From positions 62,001-126,000 of the forward strand of contig DAAP01000023.1 in NCBI GenBank assembly GCA_001701165.1: DNA of 64,000 nucleotides, in the 5' to 3' direction. Below are positions 1 through 8,214 of this stretch, in pieces (positions within the stretch are counted from its first letter, which is position 1; every line of letters begins with the position of its first letter). The notes beneath the pieces were generated by a model that was not told the DNA's origin, ran no database searches, and worked only from the letters and a program-made list of their open reading frames with translations. Position numbers and translations under genes: made by a program. The DNA comes from Bacteroidales bacterium H4 (GTDB lineage: Bacteria; Bacteroidota; Bacteroidia; Bacteroidales; Muribaculaceae).

Positions 1-801
1 TATATCTGGGACAGTCCGACATTCAACCAAACATGGATTGGCGAAATCTACAAATTCCCACGCTTCCAAGCCAAGGTCAAAGAAGTATGGCGCGAGTTTT
101 GCGCCAAGCATTACGCCGATACCAAACGCTATATCGGCACATTTGCCGATAAGATCTCGGCTGCGGCATCGGCCGACGCCGCACGATGGCCGAACTACGG
201 CAACAGCAACGAACAGGCTGCGGCAAATTCGTTCCTCTCCAAATTTGTATCCAAGACCAAATGGCTCGGACAACAATGGAAATACGAACCGCCGCGTGAT
301 TGGTCCGACTATACGGTGTATCTGCGCGGCAATCTCAACGGCTGGGGCTTATCCAACCCGATGACTTACAACCCGGACGGGACTTTTTCTATCGAAAGCA
401 TCGACCTTCACGAACAATTCAAACTTGCCACCGAAGACTGGAACACCATCGACCTCGGCTCCAACGGCGAAGCCGTCATCCCCAACACCCCTTACGTGCT
501 CAAAGATAAGGGCGCAAATATGACACTCAAGGACAATGCATCCATATCCAACGCCAAAATCGTACTGAATCCAAGCACCAAAACTATGACCGTAATAGAC
601 CCCGCTGCAGTGAACGACATCCAAGTCGACGGCTCGCGATGGTCCATCGTCGAACATACAATATACGCCGACAATTATATCAACGTCTATACCGCCACCG
701 GCGCACCCGTAGCCTCGGGCAGCGGCGACATCCGTCTGCCCGCCTCGGGATTCTACATCGTCTCTGACGGCCTTAAGGCAACAAAAGTCATCATCCGCTA
801 A
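1..801 (+). CDS. CotH-like secreted protein, C-terminal part (5' end outside window)
   Basis: The open frame enters from the left edge and ends at TAA 799-801, giving the last 266 residues. The first ~100 residues resemble the C-terminal part of CotH kinase-like proteins of Bacteroidetes. Residues ~100-150 (VYLRGNLNGWGL onward) look like a starch-binding, SusE/F-like beta domain. The last ~70 residues (NVYTATGAPV ... GFYIVSDG ... KVIIR) have the layout of a type-A C-terminal sorting tail, implying secretion and surface anchoring. A strong terminator follows, so the gene is transcriptionally separate from the Rhs array. The family call rests on pattern recognition of a fragment. Confidence 0.6.
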   Translation, partial: YIWDSPTFNQTWIGEIYKFPRFQAKVKEVWREFCAKHYADTKRYIGTFADKISAAASADAARWPNYGNSNEQAAANSFLSKFVSKTKWLGQQWKYEPPRDWSDYTVYLRGNLNGWGLSNPMTYNPDGTFSIESIDLHEQFKLATEDWNTIDLGSNGEAVIPNTPYVLKDKGANMTLKDNASISNAKIVLNPSTKTMTVIDPAAVNDIQVDGSRWSIVEHTIYADNYINVYTATGAPVASGSGDIRLPASGFYIVSDGLKATKVIIR

Positions 802-833
802 GCCTGCGCGACGCCAGCCCGGCATATCTCATA

Positions 834-875
834 GCAAGCCGCCTCAGCCACCGCCCGTCTGAGGCGGCTTGCTTT
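834..875 (+). terminator. Intrinsic terminator after the CotH-like gene
   Basis: A perfect 14-bp stem (834-847 with 859-872) encloses an 11-nt loop and is followed by TTT. It lies 33 bases past the CotH-like stop codon. Confidence 0.85.
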
Positions 876-922
876 ATCTCACGTCTTTTTCGGCGCACCT
901 CGCAACTTTTTTTCAAAATCAT

Positions 923-952
923 TTTGTACTCTAAAAAAACCACGTATATTTG
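923..952 (+). promoter_or_regulatory. Bacteroidetes-type promoter of the Rhs cassette array
   Basis: TTTG at 923-926 is 18 bp from TATATTTG at 945-952, matching the TTTG / TAnnTTTG consensus of the Bacteroidetes primary sigma factor. It lies between a strong terminator and the ATG at 1018, with a predicted leader of ~60 nt, so the orphan Rhs array has its own promoter. Confidence 0.7.
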
Positions 953-1017
953 CCGACGGATAGAGTTGCTTTGCAATCTTCCGACTCACAAACAATTACC
1001 AAACTCCGAAACCCGTC

Positions 1018-2076
1018 ATGCAGCACCACGAAAAATATTCAAGGACAATCAGAAGATCCGAATCCGGACTCACGTGCGGCTGTGCGGCTGTCGCGGCAGT
1101 TCTGGCGTGCGTTGCCCCCTGTTTTGCGCGGCATAACCGGGTGACGGTGACGACGTACGGGGGTGCAGCGGGCACGGTGGTGGATGACGAGGGCACGATA
1201 CGGCAGTGCACGATGTACTACCCGTCAGGGCTGCCGGTGCAGCTGTTCGGGACGGAGCGCGTGACCGACCGCGCCCATATCGGCAACCGCTGGAGCGGCT
1301 TCGCCGGGTTGGGCTGGCACGACAACACTGCTCGTTGGCACGATGCAATCCTTGACCGCTTCACCACCCCCGACCCCAAGTCCGCCGAATCACCATCACA
1401 CTCAACATATGTGTTCTGTTCCGGAAATCCGATTAACCGCATTGACTTCGATGGAAAGAAGGATTGGCCTGTTCCACGGGCCTACAACGGCCATACACGC
1501 AGACACAGCAACAACTATGGTGAATACAGGGGAAGGCGTTTACCACACCAAGGACTTGATATAAATTTAGGCAGTGGATACGATGACTATGGTTGCCCTG
1601 TATATGCCACACATGATGGGAAAGTAGTGCGTGTAGCATATTATTATGATGACAAAAATCCCGGAGGAACAAGAATTAAGATACAGTCATACGATGGTTC
1701 AGTTTCAACTTTTTATATGCATCTTTCAGATATATCTGATAATTTGAAGGTGGGTGATGACGTTTCTGAAGGGCAACAAATAGGCAAGATTGGGGCCAGT
1801 TCATTTGGCAATGAAAACTCTAAACCAGGAGGGAAATGGGCATCACATTTACATTACGAACTAGAACTAAACGGCAAAAAGATTGATCCGGCCAATGGAC
1901 CTGGACAAATGGTAGACGCTCAAAAACTAATTTTATCCCCACCAGACAATAGCATTTACTTTATGGGCACACTTGAGACTATCGAAGTCAAAGCGACAGG
2001 GAGTGCTACACCAATGCCTATTCTAGTTTCCAATAAACAACTTGAAATACCAGCATTAATAGACGTCAAACTATGA
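1018..2076 (+). CDS. Orphan Rhs-core fragment with M23 (LytM) peptidase toxin tip
   Basis: 352 residues. Residues ~1-50 are unlike Rhs and hold a hydrophobic Ala/Cys-rich stretch that may be a chance in-frame leader. Residues ~52-145 are the end of an Rhs core (YYPSGLPVQLFG, GNRWSGFAGLGWHDN, RFTTPDPKS). After ~150 the sequence becomes AT-richer and forms an M23 domain: HQGLD supplies His and Asp, YMHL and HLHYE supply the other histidines. M23 enzymes cut peptidoglycan peptides, so a cell-wall-degrading effector tip is inferred. The exported protein gene downstream overlaps by ATGA and is the likely immunity gene. Start uncertain; full-length Rhs proteins are far longer. Confidence 0.8.
   Translation: MQHHEKYSRTIRRSESGLTCGCAAVAAVLACVAPCFARHNRVTVTTYGGAAGTVVDDEGTIRQCTMYYPSGLPVQLFGTERVTDRAHIGNRWSGFAGLGWHDNTARWHDAILDRFTTPDPKSAESPSHSTYVFCSGNPINRIDFDGKKDWPVPRAYNGHTRRHSNNYGEYRGRRLPHQGLDINLGSGYDDYGCPVYATHDGKVVRVAYYYDDKNPGGTRIKIQSYDGSVSTFYMHLSDISDNLKVGDDVSEGQQIGKIGASSFGNENSKPGGKWASHLHYELELNGKKIDPANGPGQMVDAQKLILSPPDNSIYFMGTLETIEVKATGSATPMPILVSNKQLEIPALIDVKL
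1173..1388 (+). repeat. Rhs-core direct repeat, copy 1
   Basis: This segment is nearly identical to 3005-3226 and, from ~1240, to 5185-5330. It encodes the conserved Rhs core before the variable tip. Identity ends sharply just after the codons for RFTTPDPKS, the boundary expected for cassette exchange. Confidence 0.85.
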
Positions 2077-2666
2077 ATCGAACGACAATCATAAGCCTAC
2101 TTGCAATCGCATTGGCCATCGCAATAACCTGCAACGCCAAGCTTATTTGTATCGGAGAAAAGAATTATACTCCGATTGAAAAATTACTTACAACAGGACG
2201 CAATTATTACGACGGTTGTGCATTCAGCGACTGTGGCGAGGGCGATAGTATAATAGGAAAATACCACATATACAGCTATTTGTCGCAAGATTCATCGCGC
2301 ATTACCGCGTATGACGTTGACGAAAATTATAAGGTTCGCGTTGAGCCCTATGCCTTAGTCCGACTATTTATAATCCAGGATATAAACACAGCCGCCAGGG
2401 ATACATTTATTGTCAATCGAGGCATATACGATTACTCTCCGTGGCTTAAGTCTTGGCGTTACAAGGTAGAGCAATATACTATTGGCGGTCCGGCGAACAT
2501 CTCCGTACAAAACGACACGTGTACAATCAGACTCGCGTTGTTTGTAACGGATACGGATATGTACGATATGTTCAAGCTAAAATACTGCGATGGAAAATAT
2601 GAGTTTAGCGAAGTAGATGAGACCTTTGACGGAAACGATATATGGGATGAAGAAGATGAGCAGTAA
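2073..2666 (+). CDS. Predicted exported immunity protein for the M23 tip
   Basis: 197 residues, family not recognised. The N-terminus (Arg then a long hydrophobic run ending near CNA) is a typical signal peptide. The tail is strongly acidic (DETFDGNDIWDEEDEQ). The start overlaps the stop of the toxin gene as ATGA, indicating translational coupling, the usual toxin-immunity layout. Export fits the job: a protein protecting against a peptidoglycan endopeptidase must act in the periplasm. The role is inferred from position and localisation only. Confidence 0.6.
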   Translation: MNRTTIISLLAIALAIAITCNAKLICIGEKNYTPIEKLLTTGRNYYDGCAFSDCGEGDSIIGKYHIYSYLSQDSSRITAYDVDENYKVRVEPYALVRLFIIQDINTAARDTFIVNRGIYDYSPWLKSWRYKVEQYTIGGPANISVQNDTCTIRLALFVTDTDMYDMFKLKYCDGKYEFSEVDETFDGNDIWDEEDEQ

Positions 2667-2671
2667 TACAC

Positions 2672-3910
2672 ATGAAATCTATTCGTAGACAGCCTAAGCT
2701 GACTCCGGACAATCGCGCACTCTCCTCCTACCTGCCGGATGGGACGCTGATGGCACGCGAGTTCCGTTCGGTGCGCACGCGCACGACCGTGCGTGTCAAC
2801 TCCAAGGGCGACACCATAGTACGCACCATCCGCGAGCCGGTAATAGACCGCACACTCTACCGCGGCGACTGGGAAATCAGCGGCAGCACTTGGCGCCTCA
2901 ACACCCCCGAAGGCATCGCCAGAGTCGTCAATAGCGGCGCGACATCTGCCGCCGGGCGGACGTTTACGCATCTGTGGTACGTGCGCGACCGCCTGGGCAG
3001 TGTGCGCACGGTGGTGGATGACGAGGGAACGATACGGCAGTGCACGATGTACTACCCGTCAGGATTGCCCGTGCAGCTCTTCGGGACAAAGCGCGTGACC
3101 GACCGCGCCCATATCGGCAACCGCTGGAGCAACTTCGCCGGGCTGAGCTGGCACGACAACACCGCTCGCTGGCACGATGCCATCCTCGACCGCTTCACCA
3201 CCCCCGACCCCAAGTCCGCCGACTACCCATCCTTCTCCCCCTACACCCACTGCGCCGCCAACCCCCTCCGCTTCACCGACCCCACCGGAATGGTTCTTGT
3301 TTTGACCGGAGACGGCGAGGCCGTTGACAACACCATCCAATTATATAATAAAATGGTGGGAGATGGCGCAAAAGTATATATTAATGATGATGGTAACATC
3401 CAAATCAGCAGGACAGAGAAGACGTCAACAGAAGCCGAAAATTGTGTGATTGACCTGCTTAGTTCAGTCATTAATGATAAACAGACAACAACAATCAACA
3501 TCGTAGACAATTCTGCAGAAATTCTAATTGGAGATGCGTCAAAGAAAACTATAGATATTGGAGATATACAAGCACTTGGGGATAACGGCCCAACGTCGAG
3601 TTCAGCGGCACTACTTCATGAAACCGATGAACAATTTTTAGTCCAAGCAAAAGGTGTTGAATTATTTAAAGCCCATAATTCTTCCATACGCATGGAAGCG
3701 AAATACACAGGCTATGCGCCTTTTTCAACCGCACACACTGACTATAGTGCAACTTTTAGCGGCTCATCCAACAATGTTCCCGGGCAGCCAAAGGTTTTAT
3801 CACAACGACATGTTAGAATCGGTCAGCCATTCGGGGACAAGGGAAGTGTAACAATCACGCTGGTTCTATTCTTAAATGGCAATATAAATTCTAAATTGTA
3901 TTTCAGATGA
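2672..3910 (+). CDS. Orphan Rhs-core fragment with unrecognised toxin tip
   Basis: 412 residues. Residues ~1-205 are Rhs repeats and core (LPDGTLMAREF, LWYVRDRLGSVRTVVDDEG, RFTTPDPKSADYPSFSPYTH, RFTDPTGM). The remaining ~205 residues are a different, AT-richer domain not recognised. It holds LLHETDEQ and, ~15 residues later, AHNSSIRMEA; this His/Glu spacing could be a metallopeptidase site, but there is no HExxH. The gene starts 5 nt after the previous immunity gene and ends in an ATGA overlap with the next. It has the longest Rhs portion of the three cassettes but is still truncated at the N-terminus. Confidence 0.8.
   Translation: MKSIRRQPKLTPDNRALSSYLPDGTLMAREFRSVRTRTTVRVNSKGDTIVRTIREPVIDRTLYRGDWEISGSTWRLNTPEGIARVVNSGATSAAGRTFTHLWYVRDRLGSVRTVVDDEGTIRQCTMYYPSGLPVQLFGTKRVTDRAHIGNRWSNFAGLSWHDNTARWHDAILDRFTTPDPKSADYPSFSPYTHCAANPLRFTDPTGMVLVLTGDGEAVDNTIQLYNKMVGDGAKVYINDDGNIQISRTEKTSTEAENCVIDLLSSVINDKQTTTINIVDNSAEILIGDASKKTIDIGDIQALGDNGPTSSSAALLHETDEQFLVQAKGVELFKAHNSSIRMEAKYTGYAPFSTAHTDYSATFSGSSNNVPGQPKVLSQRHVRIGQPFGDKGSVTITLVLFLNGNINSKLYFR
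3005..3295 (+). repeat. Rhs-core direct repeat, copy 2
   Basis: This copy matches 1173-1388 over its first ~215 bp and 5185-5400 over its last ~215 bp, running to the codons for FTDPTGM. The tip begins directly after it. Confidence 0.85.
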
Positions 3911-4440
3911 CTAACCACCAACTTACTATACGGCTATTTATCTTTGCAATTGCTATCGGCTCTGCTGTTGCAACGTACGCCAGGACAATGTGCGAACGGG
4001 CGGACGACACCATCCGAGCAGTGGAACAACAGATTGACAATGCCGACACGCAATCCATAAATGTAAAGGAAGATGCAGACCTGTACTTCTTTCTCTCCGT
4101 ATTCGAGACTATCGGTGACTACCGAAGTATTCATTCCGGATGGCACAATGCTATTGCGAGTTTCGATTCTGAAAAAGAATTATATACCCTTACCGCACAA
4201 GACGCAAAGCGACTAATCGAATGGTATCGTGTCAATCAAGGCTATTTCACTGAAAGTATGTACAATCGATACGCCACACTCGAAAACATCCTCTTTGACC
4301 CGAACATTCCGGTAAAGCAAGAGTGCCACAACCGCTTACGCAAGAGCGCATCAACCGCCGACAAAGAAGCCGTAATTCGGGGTATAATGTCATTGATAAC
4401 AGAATTTCAAGACAACAAATATGGGAAAGATTGCGATTAA
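3907..4440 (+). CDS. Predicted exported immunity protein for the second Rhs tip
   Basis: 177 residues, family not recognised. The N-terminus has a hydrophobic run (RLFIFAIAIGSAVA) ending near TYA, a plausible signal peptide. The body is rich in charged helices. It begins inside the stop of the toxin gene (ATGA), so it is the first immunity candidate. Either this protein or the next, which overlaps it by 20 nt, could be the specific partner. Confidence 0.5.
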   Translation: MTNHQLTIRLFIFAIAIGSAVATYARTMCERADDTIRAVEQQIDNADTQSINVKEDADLYFFLSVFETIGDYRSIHSGWHNAIASFDSEKELYTLTAQDAKRLIEWYRVNQGYFTESMYNRYATLENILFDPNIPVKQECHNRLRKSASTADKEAVIRGIMSLITEFQDNKYGKDCD

Positions 4441-5164
4441 AGCATTCCGCGTCTTGCTCGTTCTACTAAGCCTATGTCGTATAGACACATACGCTTACGG
4501 GCTGGAATACCGCGTTCCACAAAATGCGCCTAAGCGCTCAATGCCACTCCATACAGAATGGTATGATATCACCCAAATAGTATATACTTCGGTCGAAGGA
4601 CGAGTGTGCTTTGATGGTAAGACTTACTCATACACACCCGATGACTCGACAACGAAAAACGAATGCGGCATACGGCTCGAAGGGTTTACCTTCTCTTCTG
4701 AAAAAGTAGATAGCATCGTAGACGCCTTATCAACACGTGCATCCAACGATAGCATCCGGCTTTCCGACAATGAGATGGAGCTGCTGACTTTTTTTGTCAC
4801 CATAGCCGATCTGCCTCGCTTGATGTTTCCGCATTATGACCGCACGCGTACTGACTACAAGATGCCGGTTTCGGACATCGCCGTATACCTTGGGAGAAGC
4901 ACCTACAACACACCTGTTATAGATAAAGAGCAAGGCCGGATACTACAACAATGGTATAGCTGCAACAAGCAGTATATCACCAAAAAGAAGTGGCGGCAAT
5001 ACCTGGAGTACGTGTTCGGTAGCTATCCCGTCAGGATGTCTGGCCGAACTTGGTTCTCCGATGCAAACGCACTAATTCGTACCTGCGTTGATGAGGCCAC
5101 TGAAATAATACGCCCAGACTTTCTCCAAAGCATCATAAATGAACATGAAGCGTCTAAGTACTAA
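4421..5164 (+). CDS. Unrecognised exported protein in the Rhs array (second immunity candidate)
   Basis: 247 residues. The N-terminus (FRVLLVLLSLCRIDTYAYG) is signal-peptide-like and the rest looks soluble. It overlaps the preceding gene by 20 nt, and its own 3' end overlaps the start of the third Rhs fragment by 26 nt. It may be a second immunity gene for the same toxin, or the immunity gene of a cassette whose toxin was lost. No domain recognised. Confidence 0.5.
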   Translation: MGKIAIKAFRVLLVLLSLCRIDTYAYGLEYRVPQNAPKRSMPLHTEWYDITQIVYTSVEGRVCFDGKTYSYTPDDSTTKNECGIRLEGFTFSSEKVDSIVDALSTRASNDSIRLSDNEMELLTFFVTIADLPRLMFPHYDRTRTDYKMPVSDIAVYLGRSTYNTPVIDKEQGRILQQWYSCNKQYITKKKWRQYLEYVFGSYPVRMSGRTWFSDANALIRTCVDEATEIIRPDFLQSIINEHEASKY

Positions 5165-5954
5165 TGCATTAGAGCTCGTGCAGATGTTCGGCACCGAGCG
5201 CGTGAGTGACCGTGCCCATATCGGCAACCGCTGGAGCAACTTCGCCGGGCTGGGTTGGCACGACAATATCGCCCGTTGGCACGATGCCATCCTCGACCGC
5301 TTCACCACCCCCGACCCCAAGTCCGCCGACTACCCATCCTTCTCCCCCTACACCCACTGCGCCGCCAACCCCCGCCGCTTCACCGACCCAACAGGTATGG
5401 ATATATATTGTTTTGATGGTAATGGAACTTTGATAAAAGTAATAGAAGACGATGGAAATGACAAGGTGAGCATAGGCACTTATGAAGGTGGCACATATGC
5501 AGCTTATTATACTGAAGAATTAAATGGACATGGCGTTATAAATCCATACTATACTACTACTTACGAAGCTGACGGGGTTAGATATGAGGTTGAAGCATTT
5601 AAAGTGCGAGGGGATGAGAATGCAGAAAAAGCCTTTGAAACATTAGCAGATCAAACATGCAAAGAATGGTCTCTATTCCAAACCGGAAAATCCGGCGAAA
5701 AAGGATTGAACTTCCTATCTACATCACACAAAGGCGCCTCTGATATATCAGGTTCATATATATTTAACAGGCAATTAAAGTTCGGGTATACAATACGTGC
5801 CCACCATCACAATCATCCGAGAGGTACGGCACAAGAATCCGATGCAGACCGCACTTTTAGAGACATTGTGCGCGGCGTTACACGCCAGAATGTATTGTTC
5901 TATGGGTATACAACAAGAACAGGAGCAATAGATTATACCAACAACAAGAAGTGA
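5139..5954 (+). CDS. Orphan Rhs-core fragment with JAMM/JAB peptidase toxin tip
   Basis: 271 residues. Residues ~14-85 are only the final Rhs core (FGTERVSDRAHIGNRW ... FTDPTGM); the first ~13 are read from the end of the upstream gene. The tip ends in a JAB-like domain: HNHPRGTAQESDAD matches H-x-H-x7-S-x2-D exactly, the zinc site of JAMM metalloproteases, and an upstream KEW offers the catalytic glutamate. JAB-like domains are known tips of polymorphic toxins. The target is unknown, but the exported downstream proteins point to action in the periplasm. The stop overlaps the next gene as GTGA. Start uncertain (ATG 5139 or 5145). Confidence 0.8.
   Translation: MNMKRLSTNALELVQMFGTERVSDRAHIGNRWSNFAGLGWHDNIARWHDAILDRFTTPDPKSADYPSFSPYTHCAANPRRFTDPTGMDIYCFDGNGTLIKVIEDDGNDKVSIGTYEGGTYAAYYTEELNGHGVINPYYTTTYEADGVRYEVEAFKVRGDENAEKAFETLADQTCKEWSLFQTGKSGEKGLNFLSTSHKGASDISGSYIFNRQLKFGYTIRAHHHNHPRGTAQESDADRTFRDIVRGVTRQNVLFYGYTTRTGAIDYTNNKK
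5185..5400 (+). repeat. Rhs-core direct repeat, copy 3
   Basis: This copy is nearly identical to 3079-3293 but lacks the first ~75 bp of the repeat. The join to the upstream gene is abrupt, consistent with recombination inside the core. Confidence 0.85.
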
Positions 5955-6598
5955 CTATGCGTAATATCAAACATATAGGAATGGCAGCTGTTGCCGGATT
6001 AATTGCCGTTGCGGCCGGCTATGGGCGGCAGTCGCCGAGCACACCGCCAAGGCCACAAAAGGCCGGCTGCAACATCGAGTATGTTTACTACAAGACAAAA
6101 ACGGTGGACGGTAAATGCCGCGAATCCGCCAAGGTGCAGCGAATCGACACCTTGACCAAACTGCAATTAGCCGACTCGTTGATGCGTAAAGCACTTGATA
6201 CGGACATATATATGCGTATCGAACGGTTGCGCAAGTCCAAGTATCTAAAGACACCTGACACATTATTCTTCATAATACCAATGTCGTCGGATCTTGCGCA
6301 TTTGGCAGTGTGTGAAGCCGCGTATATGGGCAAAAAGGCTAACGACCTGCATTTCACAGCCTATTGCAAAATAGGGAGATACACGCTGGCCATCGAAGAC
6401 TCGATAGCCAAGTCGCTTGGTAAGCCTCTGAGTAATACGACTGTGGCAAGATATTCTTACTCATGGGACGAAATCAGTTTTCCTCATACGTCCGACCCAT
6501 TGGTGTGGTACATCACCCGAGACTACAACCATGTAGCTTGCATTATATTTGGCCCGCCAATGACGACGACAAGCAGCTGTTACAGCGTAGTCTATTGA
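5951..6598 (+). CDS. Tandem exported immunity-like protein 1
   Basis: About 215 residues from GTG 5951, or 213 from ATG 5957, the latter being likelier in Bacteroidetes. An N-terminal signal peptide (MAAVAGLIAVAAGYG) precedes a soluble domain shared with the next two genes: DTLFFIIP, VCEAAYMGKKANDL, IGRYTLAIEDS, PLVWYITRDY, GPP. The GTGA overlap with the JAMM-tip gene makes it the prime immunity candidate. Family not recognised. Confidence 0.6.
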   Translation: MTMRNIKHIGMAAVAGLIAVAAGYGRQSPSTPPRPQKAGCNIEYVYYKTKTVDGKCRESAKVQRIDTLTKLQLADSLMRKALDTDIYMRIERLRKSKYLKTPDTLFFIIPMSSDLAHLAVCEAAYMGKKANDLHFTAYCKIGRYTLAIEDSIAKSLGKPLSNTTVARYSYSWDEISFPHTSDPLVWYITRDYNHVACIIFGPPMTTTSSCYSVVY

Positions 6599-6644
6599 CA
6601 TCTGCTAAGAGTAATATTTACAAAACATTAACGCAAGCACAAAG

Positions 6645-7256
6645 ATGAAAAACAATACAATCATTGCAGCGGCCATACTGGCACTTGCAGCCCTATCGAC
6701 CAAGCCATCGGTTGCAACCACACCGAAACCCGATATCATAAGCGTTGACACAACTTCTATTATCATAAATGATACAAAATACGAAATACGGGAAATGGAG
6801 CGCACCGACCAATTGGAGCAGCTTCAATTGGAAGACTCACTGATGTTCAGAGTATTGCACAAGGACACATATCCTGCCATCGAATTGCTGAAATGGCGGC
6901 GTCAAATCACGGATACGGACACACTGTTCTTCGTGGTACCGCGTGCCGAGGGCGATACGCACATAGATATTTGCTGTAATGACGGTCTCGGAAAACGCGC
7001 CGACGAAATGACCTTCTCGGGCTACTACAAGGTCGGTAGATACACCTTTGTCTTTGAGAAATCGCTGTGCGAAAAGTTCGGAAAGCTATGCTCACCAAAC
7101 ATCACCGTGACATATAGTTACACGTGGACGGACCTGCCCAAGCAGATGCGCGCCCCATTGGTATGGCATCTGACGCGGTCTTACACAGGAGATGCATACA
7201 TGGTCATCGGCGCTCCCACAACAATGCGCGGCGAGCCGGTGCGAGCAATAGACTGA
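6645..7256 (+). CDS. Tandem exported immunity-like protein 2
   Basis: 203 residues with a clear signal peptide (AAAILALAALSTKPSVA). It is collinear with the flanking paralogues: DTLFFVVPR, ICCNDGLGKRADEMTFSGYYKVGRYTFVFE, YSYTW, PLVWHLTRSY, GAP. Divergence along the whole length implies an old duplication. It may neutralise variants of the JAMM tip (inference). Confidence 0.55.
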   Translation: MKNNTIIAAAILALAALSTKPSVATTPKPDIISVDTTSIIINDTKYEIREMERTDQLEQLQLEDSLMFRVLHKDTYPAIELLKWRRQITDTDTLFFVVPRAEGDTHIDICCNDGLGKRADEMTFSGYYKVGRYTFVFEKSLCEKFGKLCSPNITVTYSYTWTDLPKQMRAPLVWHLTRSYTGDAYMVIGAPTTMRGEPVRAID

Positions 7257-7304
7257 CACACGTGTTCGCAAACGACATAGACAAACGCCACAAAGCTCAC
7301 AGAT

Positions 7305-7946
7305 ATGACTTGCATCAAACATATAATCACCATATTGGTCGTGGCTATTGCCACGGCAACAGCTCTTGCGAGCGAACCACTCGAAAAACCCCGAAACCCC
7401 GGCGTTCACGGCGCTTATATCTATAAGTCCACCGATACCATAAATGGTATACTACACGAAGAAGCCGAAGTCATCCGTAGAGAGAATATAAAGCCTGTCG
7501 AAACAACCGATACGCTAATACTCAATGTATTGCGAGACGATATACGGCCAAGCCTTGATCTTTTGCGCGTCGGACAATGGCTTGAGGATAAAGCTCTAAC
7601 CTTTTACATGTATCACCTCGGAGACGACCATACACATCTGGTGGTCTGCGAAGCTGCATACTTAGACAAATCGGCCAATCAAATAGTATTCGACGGCAGC
7701 ATCACTTTCGGTCAGTACAAATTTGTGATTGAAGACTCACTGTGCCGCGATTTCGGGGCCAAGCCATTGCCCGGAGCCAAAGCCGAACGTACTCGGATAA
7801 TATATGGCTGGGGCGCACAGGACGCCCGCTCACTGATGTATCAGCCCATAGTATGGCATCTTACACGCGACCTTGACGGCTGTGCATATATGGTTTCCGG
7901 GCCGCCGCGAACCAAAGGAGGTGGCACTCAGCGCGTGGTGTACTGA
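7305..7946 (+). CDS. Tandem exported immunity-like protein 3
   Basis: 213 residues, N-terminal signal peptide (IITILVVAIATATALA). The shared motifs are kept: LVVCEAAYLDKSANQIVF, FGQYKFVIEDS, PIVWHLTRDLDGCAYMVSGPP. It is the last gene of the Rhs array. About 270 bp later the housekeeping block starts with its own promoter. Confidence 0.55.
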   Translation: MTCIKHIITILVVAIATATALASEPLEKPRNPGVHGAYIYKSTDTINGILHEEAEVIRRENIKPVETTDTLILNVLRDDIRPSLDLLRVGQWLEDKALTFYMYHLGDDHTHLVVCEAAYLDKSANQIVFDGSITFGQYKFVIEDSLCRDFGAKPLPGAKAERTRIIYGWGAQDARSLMYQPIVWHLTRDLDGCAYMVSGPPRTKGGGTQRVVY

Positions 7947-8117
7947 CCTTATCACAATGTCAGCCGGACCCGTCAAGGCAATGGGTATAAACGGATAAAC
8001 ATGATTTACAATCCTCAGTTCTAAATTTCATCTCCCCAAAAGTCGTCCATATAACTTGATTTCGAAACCCGTAAAGCGACGGAACAAGCTTTTTTGACGG
8101 GGTTTAACGTATTTTGC

Positions 8118-8148
8118 TTTGCTGTTTGGGGCAAATGCGCTAACTTTG
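8118..8148 (+). promoter_or_regulatory. Promoter of the surA-ostA operon
   Basis: TTTG at 8118-8121, a 19-bp spacer and TAACTTTG at 8141-8148 match the Bacteroidetes consensus closely. The leader is ~60 nt. The rest of 7947-8214 holds nothing recognisable. Confidence 0.8.
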
Positions 8149-8214
8149 CGTGATAAGTCGCGCTCGCGATAAGCGCGGCCATATGACATCACATATTCTA
8201 ACGCACAAAAAGAT

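Noticed and set aside
1018..2076. Interpretation of the M23-tip gene as an ordinary cell wall hydrolase
   Set aside because: The Rhs core fragment in front, the sharp homology boundary and coupled exported gene fit a toxin cassette; the housekeeping-type M23 is the LysM protein at 54884-55870.
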